NCBI RefSeq assembly: GCF_030128825.1
Contig: NZ_CP119127.1
Span: forward strand, 3,162,001-3,226,000
Direction of reading: 5' to 3'
Origin: Sphingobium sp. WTD-1
GTDB lineage: Bacteria > Pseudomonadota > Alphaproteobacteria > Sphingomonadales > Sphingomonadaceae
Length of the DNA: 64,000 nucleotides
The notes under the pieces are model-generated. The model did not search any database, was not told where the DNA came from, and saw only the letters and a program-made list of their open reading frames with translations. The number at the start of each line of letters is the position of its first letter. Position 1 is the first letter of the stretch. Below are positions 53,677-61,346 of this stretch, piece after piece. The position numbers were made by a program, and so were the translations under genes.

Positions 53677-56171
53677 CACCAGGACTTGCTGATGACGAGG
53701 CGGAAGTTGCGGCCGAAGATCGGGCGACCATAGATCGCCTCGGCACTGCCCTGCCCGCTCAGCGAGTCGGTGCGGGTATTGCCTTCGGTCAGGCCATGGG
53801 CGTTGAACAGATTGTCGCCCACAATCTGTGCCTGCCAGCTGCCATGGCGCGCCGTGATGCCCGCGCCGATCGTGCCATAGGCCGGCAGCGCGGTGTTGTT
53901 GTAGAGGTCGACATAGCGCTTGCCCATATAGGTGTAGCGCCCATAGACCGACACGTCGGTGTCGCCCGTCTGGAAGTCGAAGCTGGGGCGGATATTGCCG
54001 TAGATCTTGGGCTGGCGGACGATCTGGTTGCCTTCGGCCTGTTCCGGATCGGCGCCGGTCGAGCTTTCGAAATTCTTGTATTTGGGATCGCTGATGGTGA
54101 GCGCGCCATTGAGCGAGAACCAGTTGGTCAGCGCCAGCTTGCCGTCGAATTCGACGCCCCTCACCTGCGCCTCGCCAATGAAGGGCACGTTGACATCGTT
54201 GCGGCCCGTGGTCGGATCATAGGCCAGGAAGCTGGCGTTCAAGGGATCGAAATTGGTGTAGAAGCCGGTGACGTAGAGATAGGAGCGGCCGAAGGCGAGC
54301 TTCAGCCCGGCCTCGAACTGGTCGGCCTTGGTGGTGATGATCGTCGGGTTGATGCTCATCACCGTCTGGACGTTGGGCGGCGTTTCGAGGTGCGATGCGC
54401 GGCCATAGATGCCGACATGGCTGGAGAAGTCGTAATTGGCGCCGACCGTCCAGTTGGTGACGTTGGGCTTCAGTTTCTGGTTCAGGATCACGCCGGTGAA
54501 GGCACGGGTGCTGTCGTCCGCCAGGGTGCTGGCGTCGCCCAGATTGGCCGCCTCGGTCAGCGCGGCCCAGCCCTTGTAGCTGTAGCGTTCGTGACGGATG
54601 CCGGCGTCGATGCGCAGGCCCGGCACGATTTCCCAGGTGTCGTTGGCGAAGACGGCGAACATCTTGGCGTCGCTGTCGCCCTGGTTGAGGGTGGCGGCAT
54701 AGTTGAGCACGCCATTGTCGGTGACGCGGCCGATTTCCGCGCCGGCGGCATTATAGGCGACCAGGTCCAGCGTGCGCGGCTTGCCCGCCACTTCGATCAG
54801 GTAATTCTGATAGAGGGTGCGGCTGTCCTCGCCATAGAAGCTGCCATAGACGCCGAGCTTGAGGTCATGGGTGCCAAAGCCGGTCTCGAACTTCTTGGCG
54901 ACCGACAGATTGGCCTGGGCCGAATAGAATTTCGAATGGATGTCGCGATACTGGCCCTGCATCACCAGGCCGGACGCCGCATAGGGATCATAGACGGTGT
55001 TGGTGCCGGCCAGCGTATAGCCGAAATGGTCGACCGCACCGAAAGCCGTCGTGGCGCGGGCGAGATAGCCGGCGGCAAAGGCGTTGCCGTCAGCCGGGTT
55101 GGTGGTCGAGTAGAAGGCGCTGAAATCGAGCTTGCCCTGGGTGTAGCCGGCCTTGGCCGAAACCAGCCAGCCGTCGAAATCGCCATCATATTGCGCGCCG
55201 AAATTGACCATCTGCATGTGGCGGCCGTCCGACAGGTCGCCAGTGCGGCTCTGGACCTGGCCGGTGCCGTCGCGATATTTGAGGTTCACGTGGCGCAGCG
55301 CCGGCGAGTTCATCGTGCCATCGAAATAGTCGATATATTTGTCGAGCGAGACGCTGGGATCGCGCGGGTCGGAGATCGGGATCGGCAGATAGAAGACGTT
55401 GTGGTCGTTCACATAGTTGAGGTTCAGCTTGATCGAGCCATTGTCGAAATCATGCTTGATATTGGCGCGCAGCTGGCCGCCCTTGTCGTTGGCGAAGCCA
55501 TTGTCGCGATAGCCGTCATGATAGCGGATGAAGCCGCCGATCGCATAATAGGTGTCGTTGCCGAGCGGGCCGGCCTGATAGGCGTCAAGGCGGTAGAGGC
55601 CGGTGTCGCCGAGCGTAACCTGCGCCTTGCCGCGCGCTTCGTCGCTGCCGGTCACGGTGATCGCGTTGATGATCGCGCCCGAATAGCTGGCATAGACCGG
55701 GGCCGGGCCGCCGCGCACGACCTCGACATGGTCGGTCATCAGATCCTGCTTCGGGATCGCGTCGCCGCGGAAGAAGACGCCGTCATTCTCGTGGAACAGC
55801 GGCAGGCCGTCCTGCTGGAAGCTGACGAAGCCGCCGTCGTTCGGCAGGCCGCGGATGCGGTAGATATTCTGCACTTCGCCGCCGGTGATTTCGGTCTGGA
55901 AACCGGGCAGCTGGCCGATCAGGTCGGCGAAATTGACAGGGGCGATCTTCTCCACATCTTCGGCCGAGATGGTGTTGATCGCATAGGATACGTCGAAGCG
56001 GCGCTGAGCGCGGGTGGAGCCGGTGACGATGATGTCGTTGGGGCCGTTGCCGGTATCGGCGGCCGCTTCGGCGGCGGGCGCGGTGTCGGCGGCGGCCTGC
56101 GCCAGGGCGGGCGTGGCGATGGTGCAAAGCGCGGCAAGCGCCGTGCCGGAGGCAAGGAAAGTCTTGAGCAT
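53676..56171 (-). CDS. TonB-dependent outer-membrane receptor
   Basis: 831 residues. A signal peptide (MLKTFLASGTALAALCTIATPALAQ) is followed by a low-complexity Ala/Glu linker and the TonB box region (NDIIVTGSTRAQRR). The plug is at about 65-185 (DLIGQLPGFQTEI, YRIRGLPNDGGFVSFQQDGLP, VEVVRGGPAPVYAS). A 22-strand barrel ends GRNFRLVISKSW with a terminal aromatic. It imports a ligand at the expense of the proton motive force. No STN (signalling) domain is visible, so control is presumably by the divergent ROK regulator rather than an anti-sigma factor. The substrate is unknown; the downstream P1-type nuclease hints at a phosphorylated or nucleic-acid-derived compound. Confidence 0.94.
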   Translation of the reverse strand: MLKTFLASGTALAALCTIATPALAQAAADTAPAAEAAADTGNGPNDIIVTGSTRAQRRFDVSYAINTISAEDVEKIAPVNFADLIGQLPGFQTEITGGEVQNIYRIRGLPNDGGFVSFQQDGLPLFHENDGVFFRGDAIPKQDLMTDHVEVVRGGPAPVYASYSGAIINAITVTGSDEARGKAQVTLGDTGLYRLDAYQAGPLGNDTYYAIGGFIRYHDGYRDNGFANDKGGQLRANIKHDFDNGSIKLNLNYVNDHNVFYLPIPISDPRDPSVSLDKYIDYFDGTMNSPALRHVNLKYRDGTGQVQSRTGDLSDGRHMQMVNFGAQYDGDFDGWLVSAKAGYTQGKLDFSAFYSTTNPADGNAFAAGYLARATTAFGAVDHFGYTLAGTNTVYDPYAASGLVMQGQYRDIHSKFYSAQANLSVAKKFETGFGTHDLKLGVYGSFYGEDSRTLYQNYLIEVAGKPRTLDLVAYNAAGAEIGRVTDNGVLNYAATLNQGDSDAKMFAVFANDTWEIVPGLRIDAGIRHERYSYKGWAALTEAANLGDASTLADDSTRAFTGVILNQKLKPNVTNWTVGANYDFSSHVGIYGRASHLETPPNVQTVMSINPTIITTKADQFEAGLKLAFGRSYLYVTGFYTNFDPLNASFLAYDPTTGRNDVNVPFIGEAQVRGVEFDGKLALTNWFSLNGALTISDPKYKNFESSTGADPEQAEGNQIVRQPKIYGNIRPSFDFQTGDTDVSVYGRYTYMGKRYVDLYNNTALPAYGTIGAGITARHGSWQAQIVGDNLFNAHGLTEGNTRTDSLSGQGSAEAIYGRPIFGRNFRLVISKSW

Positions 56172-56227
56172 GATGCGTCCCCTCTGAATTGGTCGGGGCG
56201 CCTCTGGCCGTCCGATATGACATTTTT

Positions 56228-56249
56228 AATTATTGTTGTGAAAATAAAT
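56228..56249. promoter_or_regulatory. Candidate ROK-regulator operator
   Basis: AATTATT-GTTGTGAA-AATAAAT forms an inverted repeat (core TTATT at 56230-56234, AATAA at 56243-56247). It lies in the AT-rich 125-bp gap between the TonB-receptor operon and the divergent ROK gene. The TTATT/AATAA symmetry resembles Mlc/NagC-type operators. Binding by the adjacent ROK protein is inference. Confidence 0.5.
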
Positions 56250-56296
56250 AAATCACCATAACTGGTCGTCGCTTTTCACCGATAGCGGGATCGATC

Positions 56297-57409
56297 ATGC
56301 AGTTTCCCACCCTGGACAAGGACCAGCGGCGCATCCTCCAGATGCTGCGCAAGTCCGGGCCATTGTCCCGCTCCGCGCTGGCGTCCGCGCTGGAGATCAG
56401 CGGGACCGCCCTCACCCGCCTGTCGCGCGACCTGATCGGCCTCAATCTGGTGGAGGAAGTGCCGGGCGCGGAAGCACAGGGTCGCGGGCGCCCTGCCATT
56501 CCCCTGCGCCTGGCCGGCCATGGCGGCTATGCTGTCGGCGCGACGGCGCACAAGGGCTTCATCGACATCGCCCTGGTCGATTTCACCGGCGCCACCATCG
56601 CCACCCATCATGAGGCCGTGGCACCGATCGATCCCCAGGAATTTGCCCGCAAGGTGCGGCGCATGACGCATGAACTGGTGGACCGGCACGGCCTGCTGGG
56701 ACGGCGCATGCTGGGCCTGGGCGTCGCGGTGCCGGGGCCGTCCCTGTCGCCGGCCGGCGATCGATGGAGCGTCGTCGACGTCCTGCCCAACTGGCGCGAT
56801 GCGCCGCTGCGCGACATATTGTCCGCCGAAATGGGCTGGCCGCTGTGGATCGAGAATGATGCCAATGCCGCGGCGATCGCCGAATATTATCTGGGGGGAC
56901 TGCTGCGCGATTTCGGCACGATCGTCGTACTGCTGCTGGGCTTCGGCATTGGCGCCGGCGTCATTGTCGACGGGCGACTGATGCGCGGGCAATATGGCGT
57001 GGCGGGCGAGATTGGCTGCCTGTTTCCGGGCCATCTGCCCCGTCCCAGCCCGCTGGATCTGTTGGCTATGCTCCGCAGCAATGGGTGCGATCTTTCGTCG
57101 GTCACCGACATTGATTTCAATGCCGCGGACCAGATCCAAACCATTAAAAAGTGGCTGGACCGGGCTGCAGAGCAGTTGGAGTCGGTGTGCAACACGGCAT
57201 TCGCCTGGCTTGATCCGGGGGCAATCGTCCTGGCTGGCACCTTGCCACCCACCATTCTTCAGGGCCTGGCCAACCGCCTGGATGATGCAGACCTCGTGAC
57301 AACGGTCCATCACCGCCGGCCGCCTGTTCGGATATCCAGCCTTCAGGGGTCACCGATCACCTTTGGCGCCGCGCTGCTGCCCATTCATGCCTTGTCCGCC
57401 GATGTGTGA
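56297..57409 (+). CDS. ROK-family transcriptional regulator lacking the zinc motif
   Basis: 370 residues. The N-terminal winged helix (about 8-60: DQRRILQMLRKSGPLSRSALASALEISGTALTRLSRDL) is followed by a ROK sugar-kinase-like fold with GVAVPGPS, IENDANAAAIAEYYLG and LLLGFGIGAGVIVDGRLMRG. The region that normally holds the ROK zinc-binding signature (GHxx then CxCGxxGCxE) reads AGEIGCLFPGHLPRPSPLDLL instead, so the metal site and the usual ligand His are absent. It should still bind DNA as a repressor, but ligand sensing is probably changed. It is divergent from the TonB-receptor/YdcF/nuclease operon, its most likely target. Confidence 0.88.
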   Translation: MQFPTLDKDQRRILQMLRKSGPLSRSALASALEISGTALTRLSRDLIGLNLVEEVPGAEAQGRGRPAIPLRLAGHGGYAVGATAHKGFIDIALVDFTGATIATHHEAVAPIDPQEFARKVRRMTHELVDRHGLLGRRMLGLGVAVPGPSLSPAGDRWSVVDVLPNWRDAPLRDILSAEMGWPLWIENDANAAAIAEYYLGGLLRDFGTIVVLLLGFGIGAGVIVDGRLMRGQYGVAGEIGCLFPGHLPRPSPLDLLAMLRSNGCDLSSVTDIDFNAADQIQTIKKWLDRAAEQLESVCNTAFAWLDPGAIVLAGTLPPTILQGLANRLDDADLVTTVHHRRPPVRISSLQGSPITFGAALLPIHALSADV

Positions 57410-57472
57410 AATTTACAGACAGTCCGCTCCATCCTTCATCGAAAATGAATGAAGCGACGGTCCGCAGTTTAC

Positions 57473-57835
57473 CTATCGAGATGCCGGCCCCGAAAGGTCC
57501 CCCCTGCGCACCAGATTCTGACTTATGCGGATCGGTGCCAAATGGCGGCACAACGCATCGAGCGCCGCCGCCGGATCATGGCGCGCGCCGCACAGGAAGA
57601 TGTCGACCGCAGCATAGCCATGTTCGGGCCAGCTATGGATCGACATGTGGGATTCGGCCAGCAGCGCGACGCCAGTGACGCCCTGACCTTCGCCGAAATG
57701 ATGGAGATGCAGGCCGATCACCGTCGCGCCCGCGCTGTCCGCAGCCGCGCGCAGGGCGGTTTCGACCAGCGCCACATCGTCGAGCACGGGACAGCCATAA
57801 AGGTCCGCCAGCAGATGTCGGCCATCATAGGTCAT
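57473..57835 (-). CDS. speD: S-adenosylmethionine decarboxylase proenzyme
   Basis: 120 residues, the short prokaryotic class 1B type. It makes decarboxylated SAM, the aminopropyl donor for spermidine-type polyamines. The self-cleavage site is LAESHMSIHSWPEHGYAA: Ser62 becomes the pyruvoyl group, with His67 and Cys82 (FLCGARHD) as processing and catalytic residues. This is one residue off the Thermotoga enzyme (Ser63, His68, Cys83). A GTG at 57847 that overlaps the upstream stop would add four residues and may be the real, coupled start. It is the last gene of the SPFH/DUF4178/DUF350/aminopropyltransferase operon and converges with the ROK gene. Confidence 0.95.
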   Translation of the reverse strand: MTYDGRHLLADLYGCPVLDDVALVETALRAAADSAGATVIGLHLHHFGEGQGVTGVALLAESHMSIHSWPEHGYAAVDIFLCGARHDPAAALDALCRHLAPIRISQNLVRRGDLSGPASR

Positions 57836-57843
57836 GGGTGGTT

Positions 57844-59457
57844 TCACAGCAAAGTCTCATGAGCATGGCCGATCGCGGACAGCGCCGCCTCGGCCGCGGC
57901 CATGCCCTGATAATGGGCTTCCTCGAACAGCGACAGACCGCTGAGGTCGGAATGGGCGCGGAAGAAGGGCGCGCGAATCCCGGCGCGCTGCCCCGGCGCA
58001 ACCTGCCAGAGGAAGCCGGGCGTCGGCCGGATCATGGCATGGCCCCATTTCCACAAGTCGATCGAGCCGATTGCGCCGTCGAGATCGGGGTTCATGGCCA
58101 AAAGGTCGTTGCGGACCAGCCGCCGCCAGTCGGCATCGGAACGCTCGACCAACAGGCGGCGAGCCTTGGCTGGCGGCATGTCGGACAGGGCCATATACCA
58201 GGTCAGCACCGTCGGCCCTTCGCGCGATGCGTTCTGATGCGTGGCGACGACATAGCCGAGCGAGGCGCTGCTGGCGGAAACATTGTCCCAGGCGAGCCCA
58301 CTGCCCTTCCCCGCCGGCGCGCGATCGACGGTGACATTGGCGATAAGCCAGGGCGCATAGCTGTGGGCGACGTCAGCCTTCTCGCCCAGCAGGCGGCTGG
58401 CGATGAAGTGCGGCATGGCGAGGATGACGGCATCAGCGCGGTAGCGGATGCTGGTCCCCCGCGCGGCATCGAAAACATCGACCGTTGCACCGCCGGCATC
58501 GTCAGGGCGCGCGCGAAAGGCGATCTGGCCGGTCAGGACGCGGTCGCCCAGCCGATCGGCCATCAAGCGGGTGAGGCGGCCATTGCCTTCGGGCCAGGTC
58601 AGTTCATTGTCACCCGCGCCATCGGCGGTGAAGCCGCGCCGACTGGCGAAATAGTGGATGCCGGCCCAGGCGGACACCTCCGCCGGTTCGGTGCCATAGT
58701 CATCGCGACAGGCGTAGCGGACATGGGCGCGCAGCACCGACGAGGTCCAGCCCTGCCGATCGAGCCACCGCGCGAAGCTGATCCGGTCGAGCGCGACCAG
58801 GTCTGCATCCTGCGCGCTATAGGCGATGGGGATTGCAAAGGCGGGCCGCCCCTGCGCATCCCGACGGCGAGAGAAATCGGCCATGGCCCGGTCGAAGGCG
58901 GCAAGATCGGCCCTGTCTCTCACCGACAGGCCGGTTTTCGGCACCAGCCCCTCCTGCCATTTGCCCTGCCAGAGCAAGCGTTCCTGCAAGTCGGCGCAGA
59001 GCTGCAGCGGATCATAGACCGGTCTGCCGTCCCGATCGCCGACGATCATGCCCAGCTGCCGCAGCATATGGCGCAGGCCGCGCGCTTCCTGGTTGGGAAT
59101 GGGGAGATAATGGGCGCCCAGCGGATAGGCTGACACGGCGTTGCGGCCGCCGCGCGCATTGCCGCCGGGCTGTTGTTCCAGTTCGATCAGGCGGAAATCA
59201 TCATAGCCCGCCTCGCGCAGCCGCCAGCCGGCGGTCAGGCCGGCGACGCCGCCGCCCGCGATCAGGATCGGCACATGCGCCTCCCGCTCCGGTTCGGGAA
59301 AGGCGCCGTCGCGCAGCCGGTGGCCAAGCGCCATGTCGGCGCCGCCACTGCTGCCAGCCGTAGGTGTTTCGCAACCGGGCAGAGCCAAAGCAGTCGCCGC
59401 CGCCATGCCTCCCTTCAACACGGCCCGCCTGTTCTGGACTATGGGATCAGCCTTCAT
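57844..59457 (-). CDS. Tat-exported FAD-dependent amine-oxidase-like lipoprotein
   Basis: 537 residues. A twin-arginine signal (QNRRAVLKGG) leads to a lipobox (LALPGC, Cys29), so the protein is predicted to be folded with cofactor, exported by Tat and lipid-anchored. The FAD-binding Rossmann motif is ILIAGGGVAGLTAGWRLREAG (about 64-84) with Glu92, then QQPGGNARGG, the usual GG doublet of amine oxidase/phytoene-desaturase-like flavoproteins. ADAVILAMPHF is the second FAD segment. It overlaps the aminopropyltransferase gene by 11 bp and reaches the speD start, so a polyamine or related amine is a reasonable substrate guess. No direct evidence for the substrate is visible. Confidence 0.82.
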   Translation of the reverse strand: MKADPIVQNRRAVLKGGMAAATALALPGCETPTAGSSGGADMALGHRLRDGAFPEPEREAHVPILIAGGGVAGLTAGWRLREAGYDDFRLIELEQQPGGNARGGRNAVSAYPLGAHYLPIPNQEARGLRHMLRQLGMIVGDRDGRPVYDPLQLCADLQERLLWQGKWQEGLVPKTGLSVRDRADLAAFDRAMADFSRRRDAQGRPAFAIPIAYSAQDADLVALDRISFARWLDRQGWTSSVLRAHVRYACRDDYGTEPAEVSAWAGIHYFASRRGFTADGAGDNELTWPEGNGRLTRLMADRLGDRVLTGQIAFRARPDDAGGATVDVFDAARGTSIRYRADAVILAMPHFIASRLLGEKADVAHSYAPWLIANVTVDRAPAGKGSGLAWDNVSASSASLGYVVATHQNASREGPTVLTWYMALSDMPPAKARRLLVERSDADWRRLVRNDLLAMNPDLDGAIGSIDLWKWGHAMIRPTPGFLWQVAPGQRAGIRAPFFRAHSDLSGLSLFEEAHYQGMAAAEAALSAIGHAHETLL

Positions 59458-60985
59458 AGCGCGCCCATTCCTCGGCGAAGCTGCGCACCAGCGCCTGATT
59501 GTCGAGCCGGTTCACCGGCACCGGACGGCGCGCCATGTCGGGCGGGAAGAATTGGGCCTGGCGTGCGATGGCGTCCGACAGGAAGCGATTGCCCGGCAGC
59601 AGCCGCGTCGCCGCGCCCGGATCGGCCAGCCCGGCCAGGATGAAGCCCCATTCGCCGAAACTGGGCACATAGACATGATAGGCGCGTGTGTGGAAACCGG
59701 CCGCTTCCAGCGTCTGCGCCACGGTCCAGAAAGCGGCGGGGGCGACCAGCGGCGAGGTGCTCTGGATCACCGCCATGCCGCCGGGCGCGAGATGCGGCTG
59801 CAGCATGCGGTAGAAAGTCTCAGTATAGAGTTTGCCGACCGAGAAATCGACCGGATCGGGAAAGTCGACGATGATGACGTCGAAGCGCGCCTTGTTCTCC
59901 CGCACCCAGCGGAAGGCATCGGCATTGACGACGTGCATGCGCTTGTCGGTGAGCGCGCTGCCGTTGAGTGAGCGCAGAAGGCCGGTCTGGCTGAACAGAC
60001 GGGTCATGGCCGGATCGAGATCGACCAGCGTCACGCTGCGCACCTGGGGATGGCGGAACACCTCGCGCGCGGCGAGCCCATCGCCGCCGCCCAGGATCAG
60101 CACATGCGCTGGCCGCGCGACCCGCCCCATCGCCGGATGCACCAGCGCCTCATGATAGCGATATTCGTCGCGCGAGGAGAATTGCAGATTGCCGTTGAGA
60201 TAGAGGCGGATGTCGTCGTCATGCCGGGTCAGCACCAGCCGCTGATAGGGACTGGAAGTCGCATAGATGACGCGTTCGCCATAGGCCGCAATTTCCGACC
60301 AGCGCTGGATGCGATCGGCAAGCAGGAAGCCGGCGATCAGGCTGGCCATCACCAGCAACGCCAGGATGCGTTCCCGCATCAGGCTGGCCCGCGCGGGGAC
60401 CAGCAGCAGCAGGAGCAGCGCGACGCCGACATTGAGCAGGCCGAACATCAGGCCGGTGCGGATCAGCCCCAGATGCGGCACCAGCAGCAGCGGGAAGAGC
60501 AGCGACGCCGCCAGCGCCCCGACATAGTCGAAGGTCAGGACGTTCGACACCGTTTCGCTGAAGTCGAAACGGTCGCGCAGGATACGCATCAGCAGCGGGA
60601 TTTCGAGGCCGACGAGGAAGCCGATGACGAAGACGAGGCCGTAGAGGATCGGCCGGAACTGCTCCACCAGCGGGAAGAGCAGGAACAGGCCGGCGGCCGA
60701 CCAGCCACCCAGCAAGGCGACCAGTATCTCCACCCGGATGAACAGCCGCAATTCGTCGCGCTTCACATAGCGCGAGCACCAGCTGCCCACACCCATGGCG
60801 AACAAATAGGTGCCGATGACAGTCGAAAATTGCGTGACGCTGTCGCCCAGCAGATAGCTGGCGATCGTCCCGGCAAGCAGTTCGTAGATGAGGCCGCAGG
60901 TCGCGACCGCGAACACGCTGGCCAGCAGCAGCCCGACCAGCGCGGTGCGCCTGCGCTCCGTCGGGGCAGAAGGCGTGTCAGCCAT
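59447..60985 (-). CDS. Membrane-embedded polyamine aminopropyltransferase (spermidine synthase type)
   Basis: 512 residues. The first 220 or so form about seven to eight membrane helices. The rest is a spermidine-synthase domain: LYLNGNLQFSSRDEYRYHEALVHP, VLILGGGDGLAAREVFRHP (nucleotide site), VTLVDLDPAM, VVNADAFRWV and IIVDFPDPVDFSVGKLYTETFYRML (catalytic D-x-x-D-P). All residues for aminopropyl transfer from decarboxylated SAM are present. Unlike cytosolic SpeE, it is tied to the membrane, so the acceptor may be a membrane-linked or transported amine. The start at 60985 overlaps the DUF350 gene by 8 bp. SpeD, two genes on, would supply the donor. Confidence 0.9.
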   Translation of the reverse strand: MADTPSAPTERRRTALVGLLLASVFAVATCGLIYELLAGTIASYLLGDSVTQFSTVIGTYLFAMGVGSWCSRYVKRDELRLFIRVEILVALLGGWSAAGLFLLFPLVEQFRPILYGLVFVIGFLVGLEIPLLMRILRDRFDFSETVSNVLTFDYVGALAASLLFPLLLVPHLGLIRTGLMFGLLNVGVALLLLLLVPARASLMRERILALLVMASLIAGFLLADRIQRWSEIAAYGERVIYATSSPYQRLVLTRHDDDIRLYLNGNLQFSSRDEYRYHEALVHPAMGRVARPAHVLILGGGDGLAAREVFRHPQVRSVTLVDLDPAMTRLFSQTGLLRSLNGSALTDKRMHVVNADAFRWVRENKARFDVIIVDFPDPVDFSVGKLYTETFYRMLQPHLAPGGMAVIQSTSPLVAPAAFWTVAQTLEAAGFHTRAYHVYVPSFGEWGFILAGLADPGAATRLLPGNRFLSDAIARQAQFFPPDMARRPVPVNRLDNQALVRSFAEEWARYEG

Positions 60986-61190
60986 GAATGGCGGCGGCAA
61001 CGATGATCCCGAGCGCAATGGCGATAGCGCCCGCAAACTGGGCGACGGCGAGATTCTGCTTGTCGCGTATCTCCTCCCACAGCTTGCCCGGCGTCAGCAG
61101 GTCGAGAATGACGAAGCCGACGACGAAGACGAGGATGCCGACCCCGGCATAGACGAGCGAATTGAGCAATGTCGGCAGCGAGATGAGCAT
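60978..61190 (-). CDS. Half-size DUF350 (YjfL-like) membrane protein
   Basis: 70 residues with two membrane helices (LLNSLVYAGVGILVFVVGFVILDLL and AQFAGAIAIALGIIVAAAI) joined by a short polar loop TPGKLWEEIRDKQNLAV. This is one DUF350 repeat; YjfL of E. coli and many others have two repeats (about 130 residues), so this form probably assembles as a dimer or larger. GGAGA stands six bases before the ATG. The E. coli relative lies in an operon with a glutathionylspermidine-synthase-like gene, a parallel polyamine link. Function unknown. Confidence 0.88.
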   Translation of the reverse strand: MLISLPTLLNSLVYAGVGILVFVVGFVILDLLTPGKLWEEIRDKQNLAVAQFAGAIAIALGIIVAAAIHG

Positions 61191-61199
61191 CGACGTCTC

Positions 61200-61346
61200 C
61201 TATTTATGCGTGGGACCATAAGCGCGATAGGCGCCGGCCGTGCGGCCGCCATCGGCGAAGGGGGAATAACCCTGCGATGCGGCGGCAAGATAGAGGCCAA
61301 GCACGCCAAGGCACCAGAGGGCGTAAAGAAAGCTGCTGCGGCTCAT
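61200..61346 (-). CDS. 48-residue single-pass membrane microprotein
   Basis: A short gene easily missed by length filters. It reads MSRSSFLYALWCLGVLGLYL as an N-terminal membrane helix, then a Gly/Ala/Tyr-rich tail (GYSPFADGGRTAGAYRAYG, ending PTHK). The ATG overlaps the stop of the DUF4178 gene (ATGA), GGGGA lies about nine bases upstream, and the stop is nine bases before the DUF350 start. It fills what would otherwise be a 150-bp hole in a fully overlapping operon. No family recognised. Confidence 0.7.
   Translation of the reverse strand: MSRSSFLYALWCLGVLGLYLAAASQGYSPFADGGRTAGAYRAYGPTHK

Noticed and set aside
53796..56261. An 821-codon open frame opposite the TonB-dependent receptor
   Set aside because: Antisense shadow; composition is a complement of beta-barrel codons and no motif is visible.
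57410..57472. CTTCAT/ATGAAG repeat between the ROK gene and speD as a terminator
   Set aside because: The stem is only six A/T-rich pairs with no T-run; too weak to call.
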